44,018 bases of DNA from an uncultured Bacillota bacterium (lineage in GTDB: Bacteria > Bacillota > Clostridia > Oscillospirales > Oscillospiraceae). Location: the NCBI GenBank assembly GCA_947649625.1, contig CANSSJ010000010.1:1-44018 (forward strand), written 5' to 3'. Made by a program: the position numbers and the translations under genes. The notes under the pieces are model-generated. The model searched no databases, was not told where the DNA came from, and worked only from the letters and a program-made list of their open reading frames with translations. Below are positions 39,694 through 44,018 of the stretch, one piece after another; position 1 is the stretch's first letter, and each line of letters begins with the position of its first letter.

Positions 39694-41172
39694 ATGCTGT
39701 ATATCGGAATCGACCTGGGCACCTCCGCCGTCAAGCTGCTGCTGATGGACGGCGAGGGTGAGATCAAGAATATCGTCTCCAAAGACTACCCCCTGGAGTT
39801 CCCAAAGCCCGGCTGGAGCCAGCAGAACCCGGAGGACTGGAAAAAAGCTGTTCTGGAGGGCATCCCGGAGTTGTTAACGGGCTTCGACGCCAGCCAGGTG
39901 GCGGGCATCGGCGCCGGCGGTCAGATGCACGGGCTGGTGGTGCTGGACAAGGAGGACAACGTCATCCGCCCCGCCATCCTGTGGAACGACGGCCGCACCG
40001 CCAAGCAGGTGGACTACCTGAACAACGAGATCGGCAAGGAGAAGCTGTCCCAGCTCACCGCCAACATCGCCTTTGCCGGCTTCACCGCCCCCAAGATTCT
40101 TTGGATGCGTGAGAATGAGCCAGAGAACTTCGCCAAAATCGCGAAAATCATGCTCCCCAAAGATTTTATCAACTACATCCTCACCGGCGTCCACTGCACC
40201 GACTACTCCGACGCCAGCGGGATGCTCCTCCTGGACGTGGCCCACAAATGCTGGTCCCAGGAGATGCTGGACCTCTGCGGTATTTCCGAGGCCCAGATGC
40301 CCCAGCTCTTCGAGAGCTACGAGAAGGTGGGCACCCTGAAGCCCGAAATCGCTCAACAGCTGGGCCTGCCTGAGCAGGTCGTCGTCTGCGCCGGCGCGGG
40401 GGACAACGCCGCCGCCGCCGTGGGCACCGGCACCGTGGGGGAGGGGGCCTGCAATATCTCCCTGGGCACCTCGGGCACCATCTTCATCTCCAGCGGCAAA
40501 TTCGGGGTGGACCCCAACAACGCCCTCCACGCCTTCGCCCACGCCGACGGCCACTACCACCTCATGGGCTGTATGCTCTCCGCCGCCAGCTGCAACAAGT
40601 GGCTGATGGAGGACATCTTCCAGACCTCTGACTACGCCGGAGAACAGAAGGACATCACCCCCGACAAGCTGGGGAACAACCACGTCTATTTCCTGCCCTA
40701 CCTCATGGGGGAGCGCTCCCCCATCAACGACACCGACGCCCGGGGCACCTTCACCGGCCTGACTATGGACACCACCCGCTCCGACCTGACCCAGGCGGTG
40801 CTGGAGGGGGTGGCCTTCGCCATCCGGGACAGCTTTGAGGTGGCAAAATCACTGGGCATCCACATTGAGCGCAGCAAGATCTGCGGCGGCGGGGCCAAGA
40901 GCCCCCTGTGGAAGACCATTATGTCCAACGTGCTGAACATCCAGCTGGACCTCCCCGAGTCAGAGCAGGGTCCCGGCATGGGCGGAGCCATGCTGGCCAT
41001 GGTGGCCTGCGGCCTCTACCCCTCCGTGGCCGGCGCCTGCGCCAAACTGGTGCGCACCGCCGAGACAGTCTCCCCCGACCCTGAGCTGGCCACCCGGTAT
41101 GAGGAGCGCTACCAGCAGTTCCGGAACATCTACCCCGCCATGCGGGAGCTGTTTTCCCAGCTGAACCGGTGA
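39694..41172 (+). CDS. xylB: FGGY sugar kinase, xylulokinase-like
   Basis: 492 residues. IGIDLGTSAVKLLLMD opens the protein, GQMHGLVVLD lies near 77, and the catalytic Asp is in PAILWNDGRT-type or DYSDASGMLLLDV context; LGTSGTIF near 262 and ICGGGAKSPLWKTIMSNVL near 400 are standard FGGY blocks, with MHG being characteristic of xylulokinases. It phosphorylates a ketose made by the operon's isomerase, probably D-xylulose. No xylose isomerase gene is visible in the window, so another ketopentose is possible. Confidence 0.9.
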   Translation: MLYIGIDLGTSAVKLLLMDGEGEIKNIVSKDYPLEFPKPGWSQQNPEDWKKAVLEGIPELLTGFDASQVAGIGAGGQMHGLVVLDKEDNVIRPAILWNDGRTAKQVDYLNNEIGKEKLSQLTANIAFAGFTAPKILWMRENEPENFAKIAKIMLPKDFINYILTGVHCTDYSDASGMLLLDVAHKCWSQEMLDLCGISEAQMPQLFESYEKVGTLKPEIAQQLGLPEQVVVCAGAGDNAAAAVGTGTVGEGACNISLGTSGTIFISSGKFGVDPNNALHAFAHADGHYHLMGCMLSAASCNKWLMEDIFQTSDYAGEQKDITPDKLGNNHVYFLPYLMGERSPINDTDARGTFTGLTMDTTRSDLTQAVLEGVAFAIRDSFEVAKSLGIHIERSKICGGGAKSPLWKTIMSNVLNIQLDLPESEQGPGMGGAMLAMVACGLYPSVAGACAKLVRTAETVSPDPELATRYEERYQQFRNIYPAMRELFSQLNR

Positions 41173-41456
41173 GCCAGATGGAGAAAAAGCGCTACCATGT
41201 GGTCCGGAAGCAGCAGGCGGACATGAGAGCTCTGCTGCGGGCATTGGTGTCGGCCTATCTGCTCTACCTGGGCTTCCGGCTGATCTCTCAGGAGGGCGGG
41301 GATCTGGCCTTCCGTCTGGCGGGCGGAGCCTTTGCCGTCGGGGCCGCCGCTTTCGGCTGGTATACCTGGAAAAGCTACCGGGCCAACCTGAAAGACGCGG
41401 AGCTCACCCCCGAGGAGGAAGCGGAGCTGCGCCGGGAACAGGAGCTGGAGCCATGA
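41169..41456 (+). CDS. Small membrane protein of unknown function
   Basis: 95 residues from GTG 41169 (overlapping the xylB stop as GTGA) or 92 from ATG 41178; neither has a strong ribosome site, so translational coupling is assumed. Two predicted membrane helices (about 22-40 and 48-66) are followed by a highly charged tail ending EEEAELRREQELEP. The following gene overlaps it by ATGA. No family recognised. Confidence 0.7.
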   Translation: MSQMEKKRYHVVRKQQADMRALLRALVSAYLLYLGFRLISQEGGDLAFRLAGGAFAVGAAAFGWYTWKSYRANLKDAELTPEEEAELRREQELEP

Positions 41457-42115
41457 GACAGACACGCTGGACCGAGCTGGCCGTCCGAGTGGCCCTGCTG
41501 CTGGCCGGACTTACCGTCGCCCACCTGGGCGTCACCCTGTTTCTGGAGTCCGACCTGGGCTCCGACCCCTTCAACGTGCTGATTCAGGGCCTGTACCGGG
41601 CCCTGCCCTGGCCGGGTTGGATGACCCACGGCCGGGTCCATCTGCTGGTCAGCCTCCTGATCGTGCTGGTGCTGCTGGTGATCGCCCGCGGCTATGTGCG
41701 CATCGGGACAATCCTGTGCATGGCCCTGGGCGGGCCCATCATTGACCTGTGGACCATCCCCCTGGCCCCCCTCTTCCCCGAGGAGCTGGCCCTGCCCTGG
41801 CGGCTGCCGGCTCTGGTGCTGGGCTGTGTGATTCTGGCCTTCGGCATGACGGTGGTCATCCGCTCCGAGGCGGGCACCGGCCCAAACGACCTGGTGGCGG
41901 TGGTCCTCAGCGACAAGACTGGCAAGCCCTTTGGCCCCGTCCGGGTGATCGTGGACATCCTCTTCGCCCTCACTGGCTTTCTGCTGGGGGGCGTGGTAGG
42001 CTTGGGCACCATCGTCTGCGCCGGGTTGGTTGGCCCCTGCGCCCAGGTTTTTCTCCCCATCAGCGGGAAGCTGTGCGATCTCTGCCTGAACAAAATACGA
42101 GGTGATACGCCATGA
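41453..42115 (+). CDS. YczE/YyaS/YitT-type membrane protein
   Basis: 220 residues with five or six membrane segments and the family-like motif FLESDLGSDPFNVLIQG near the N-terminus, repeated in degenerate form as IRSEAGTGPNDLVAVVLSD. This resembles the YczE family of integral membrane proteins of unknown role. Start and stop overlap both neighbours (ATGA at 41453-41456 and 42112-42115), so it is a true operon member. A link to transport of the operon's sugar or product is conceivable but not shown. Confidence 0.78.
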   Translation: MRQTRWTELAVRVALLLAGLTVAHLGVTLFLESDLGSDPFNVLIQGLYRALPWPGWMTHGRVHLLVSLLIVLVLLVIARGYVRIGTILCMALGGPIIDLWTIPLAPLFPEELALPWRLPALVLGCVILAFGMTVVIRSEAGTGPNDLVAVVLSDKTGKPFGPVRVIVDILFALTGFLLGGVVGLGTIVCAGLVGPCAQVFLPISGKLCDLCLNKIRGDTP

Positions 42116-42747
42116 AAATTTATTCCATCCATGACCCCGAGTTCGTCCCCTACGGCAAAGTGCTGGAGGGCTACGACGCTGCCTGTCTGCTGAAAGCCAT
42201 GGAGACCATCCCCCTGCCCGAATCGGGGGTGGCCTACGAGCCCAGCATCCCCGTGCTGGAGGCCACCTGCGTCTACGGTCCGCTCCAGAACAACGCCTAC
42301 GGCGGGATGCCCGTCCAGATCGGTATGTGCTGGGGCCGCAACACCAAACTGAACTGCCTGGAGTACCACCGGGACAGCGAGGTCAACATCGGCACGGTTG
42401 ACTTCATCCTCCTGCTGGCCAAACAGGACGAGATTGTGGACGGCGTGCTGGACACGGCGAAAGTGAAGGCCTTCCGGGTGCCCGCCGGGATAGCAGTGGA
42501 GGTCTACGCCACCACCCTGCACTACGCCCCCTGTCATGTGAACGAGGGGGATGGCTTCCGGGTAGCCGTGGTCCTGCCCCGGGGCACCAACACCGCCGCC
42601 CCCGGCGCGCAGCCCCTGAACGAGGAGGACAAGTGGCTCACTGCCCGGAACAAGTGGCTGCTGGCCCACCCGGAGAGCGCCGAAGCTGCTCAGGGCGCCC
42701 ACATCGGCTTGAAGGGTGAAAACATCGACATTTCCAACGATATTTAA
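42112..42747 (+). CDS. DUF4867-like protein of sugar operons
   Basis: 211 residues; opens with MKIYSIHDPEFVPYGKVLEGYD. The central part (CLEYHRDSEVNIGTVDFILLL, then FRVPAGIAVEVYATTLHYAPC) reads like a cupin-type barrel with a possible metal site in the EYHRDSE and LHYAPCHV segments. From memory this matches the DUF4867 family, often found beside FucI-like isomerases. A sugar epimerase/mutarotase-like helper is a reasonable guess; no activity can be assigned. It is coupled to the upstream gene by ATGA. Confidence 0.75.
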   Translation: MKIYSIHDPEFVPYGKVLEGYDAACLLKAMETIPLPESGVAYEPSIPVLEATCVYGPLQNNAYGGMPVQIGMCWGRNTKLNCLEYHRDSEVNIGTVDFILLLAKQDEIVDGVLDTAKVKAFRVPAGIAVEVYATTLHYAPCHVNEGDGFRVAVVLPRGTNTAAPGAQPLNEEDKWLTARNKWLLAHPESAEAAQGAHIGLKGENIDISNDI

Positions 42748-42760
42748 GGAGGAATTACAT

Positions 42761-44018
42761 ATGCTTACCAACATCCCTGAAGTGAAGCTGGGCATCATTG
42801 CCGTCTCCCGGGACTGCTTCATCATCGACCTGTCTGAGCGCCGCCGCAGCGCCATCGTGGCCGCCTGCGCCAGGGACGGCCTGGACCTCTACGAGTGCAA
42901 AACCACCGTGGAGAACGAGAAGGACATGCTCAAGGCTGTTGAGGAGATCAAGACCGCCGGCTGCAACGCCCTGGTGGTCTTCCTGGGCAACTTCGGCCCC
43001 GAGACCCCCGAGACTCTCATCGCCAAGAACTTCGACGGCCCCTGCATGTACGTGGCCGCCGCCGAGGGAGACGGCGACCTCATCAACGGCCGGGGCGACG
43101 CCTACTGCGGTATGCTCAACTGCTCCTACAACCTGGGAATGCGCCACCTCAAGGCCTTTATCCCCGAGTACCCCGTGGGCACCGCTGAAGACGTGGCCAA
43201 AATGATTGGCGAGTTCAAGCCCATCGCCTGCGCCCTCATCGGCCTGTCCCAGTTGAAGATCATCACCTTCGGCCCCCGGCCCCAGGACTTCTTCGCCTGC
43301 AACGCCCCCATCAAAGGCCTGTACGAGATCGGCGTGGAGATCGAGGAGAACTCCGAGCTGGACCTGCTGGTGGCCTACAAGGCCCACGCCAACGACCCCC
43401 GCATCCCGGAAGTCTGCGCCGACATGGCTAAAGAGATGGGAGAGGGCTGCTACTACGCCGATATGAACGAGCGGATGGCCCAGCTGGAGCTGACCCTGCT
43501 GGACTGGGCGGAAGCCCACAAGGGCGCCCGGCAGTACGTGGCCTTCGCCGACAAGTGCTGGCCCGCCTTCCCTGAGGCCTTCGGCTTCGAGCCCTGCTAC
43601 GTCAACTCCCGCCTGGTGAGCCGGGGCATCCCCGTCTCCTGCGAGGTGGACATCTACGGCGCTTTGTCCGAATACATCGGCATGTGCGTCTCCGGCGACA
43701 CGGTGACCCTGCTGGACATCAACAACTCCGTCCCCGCCTCCATCTATGAGGAGGACATCAAGGGCAAGTTCGACTACCGGCTCACCGATACCTTCATGGG
43801 CTTCCACTGCGGCAACACCCCCTCCTGCAAGCTGTGCGCCGACCGGGCGGTGAAGTATCAGCTGATCCAGCACCGGCTGCTGGAGCCCAAGGATTCCGAG
43901 CCCGATTTCACCCGGGGCACCCTGGAGGGCGACATCGCCGCCAGCGACATCACCTTCTACCGGCTCCAGTGCGACAGCGAGGGCGTTCTCCGGGCCTACA
44001 TCGCCCAGGGCGAGGTGC
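42761..44018 (+). CDS. L-fucose/L-arabinose isomerase family protein (cut by window end)
   Basis: The frame starts at ATG 42761 with AAGGAGG eight bases upstream and is open to the last base, giving at least 419 residues. PEVKLGIIAVSRDCFIIDLSERRR opens the protein; NCSYNLGMRH, ALIGLSQLKIITFGPRPQDF and a DTFMGFHCGNTPSCKLC block near 345 match the FucI/AraA-like superfamily seen in Clostridia. Such enzymes interconvert aldoses and ketoses with a divalent metal. With the XylB-like kinase it would form an isomerase-kinase pair; the true sugar is not evident. Confidence 0.88.
   Translation, partial: MLTNIPEVKLGIIAVSRDCFIIDLSERRRSAIVAACARDGLDLYECKTTVENEKDMLKAVEEIKTAGCNALVVFLGNFGPETPETLIAKNFDGPCMYVAAAEGDGDLINGRGDAYCGMLNCSYNLGMRHLKAFIPEYPVGTAEDVAKMIGEFKPIACALIGLSQLKIITFGPRPQDFFACNAPIKGLYEIGVEIEENSELDLLVAYKAHANDPRIPEVCADMAKEMGEGCYYADMNERMAQLELTLLDWAEAHKGARQYVAFADKCWPAFPEAFGFEPCYVNSRLVSRGIPVSCEVDIYGALSEYIGMCVSGDTVTLLDINNSVPASIYEEDIKGKFDYRLTDTFMGFHCGNTPSCKLCADRAVKYQLIQHRLLEPKDSEPDFTRGTLEGDIAASDITFYRLQCDSEGVLRAYIAQGEV

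Noticed and set aside
1-44018. CRISPR arrays, tRNA or rRNA genes, insertion sequences, prophage genes, sigma-54 promoters
   Set aside because: None seen: no regularly spaced repeats, no transposase or integrase motifs, no cloverleaf-like stretches, and no convincing TGGCAC-N5-TTGC elements in the gaps between genes.

Overview
The window reads as a chromosomal segment of a GC-rich, spore-forming, anaerobic gut Clostridium relative, most likely Oscillospiraceae (Flavonifractor/Lawsonibacter-like). Four things suggest this: strongly G/C-ending codons, AGGAGG ribosome sites before nearly every gene, copper-amine-oxidase-type repeat domains in a secreted protein, and a spoIIQ-like gene behind a forespore-type promoter. 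The assignment is inferred from gene style and was not searched.

Layout. 1-3.2 kb: end of a GH36 alpha-galactosidase, a convergent AraC regulator, a secreted repeat-domain protein, and a gene-poor stretch with a GC-rich inverted repeat between facing promoters and a 31-codon membrane-peptide gene covered by a predicted antisense transcript. 3.2-4.6 kb: rpiB and a divergent spoIIQ-like M23 protein. 4.6-22.4 kb: a complete hexuronate catabolic locus. The minus-strand arm is dctP-dctQ-dctM-uxuA-uxuB-gntR-kdgF-kduI-kduD. The plus-strand arm is an unknown membrane protein, then eda(+VOC domain)-kdgK-uxaC-MFS-uxaB-uxaA-HIT. Glucuronate and galacturonate enter by the TRAP and MFS carriers and are isomerised by UxaC. 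They are reduced by UxuB or UxaB and dehydrated by UxuA or UxaA to 2-keto-3-deoxygluconate, which KdgK and Eda split. KdgF/KduI/KduD feed in unsaturated uronates from pectin or glycosaminoglycan breakdown. A TAGTATACTA palindrome occurs at three promoters of this locus and is a strong candidate operator for the embedded GntR/FCD regulator.

22.5-33.4 kb: sigma-54 (rpoN), an unrecognised protein with an HTH-like N-terminus, and a convergent phospho-signalling cluster. The cluster has an FHA protein with a zinc-ribbon-like start, a membrane PP2C phosphatase, a soluble PP2C phosphatase, an exported trypsin-like protease with a C-terminal FHA domain, a soluble zinc-ribbon kinase, and a membrane zinc-ribbon kinase with a roughly 700-residue repeat-rich ectodomain. 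This is the most interesting candidate system in the window. 33.5-35.4 kb: a TetR regulator and a ROK regulator. 35.6-44.0 kb: a sugar operon behind a near-consensus promoter: ChvE/MmsA/MmsB importer, XylB-like kinase, two small membrane proteins, a DUF4867-like protein and a FucI/AraA-family isomerase cut by the window end.

All motif positions were read by eye. Promoter, operator and RNA calls are predictions.
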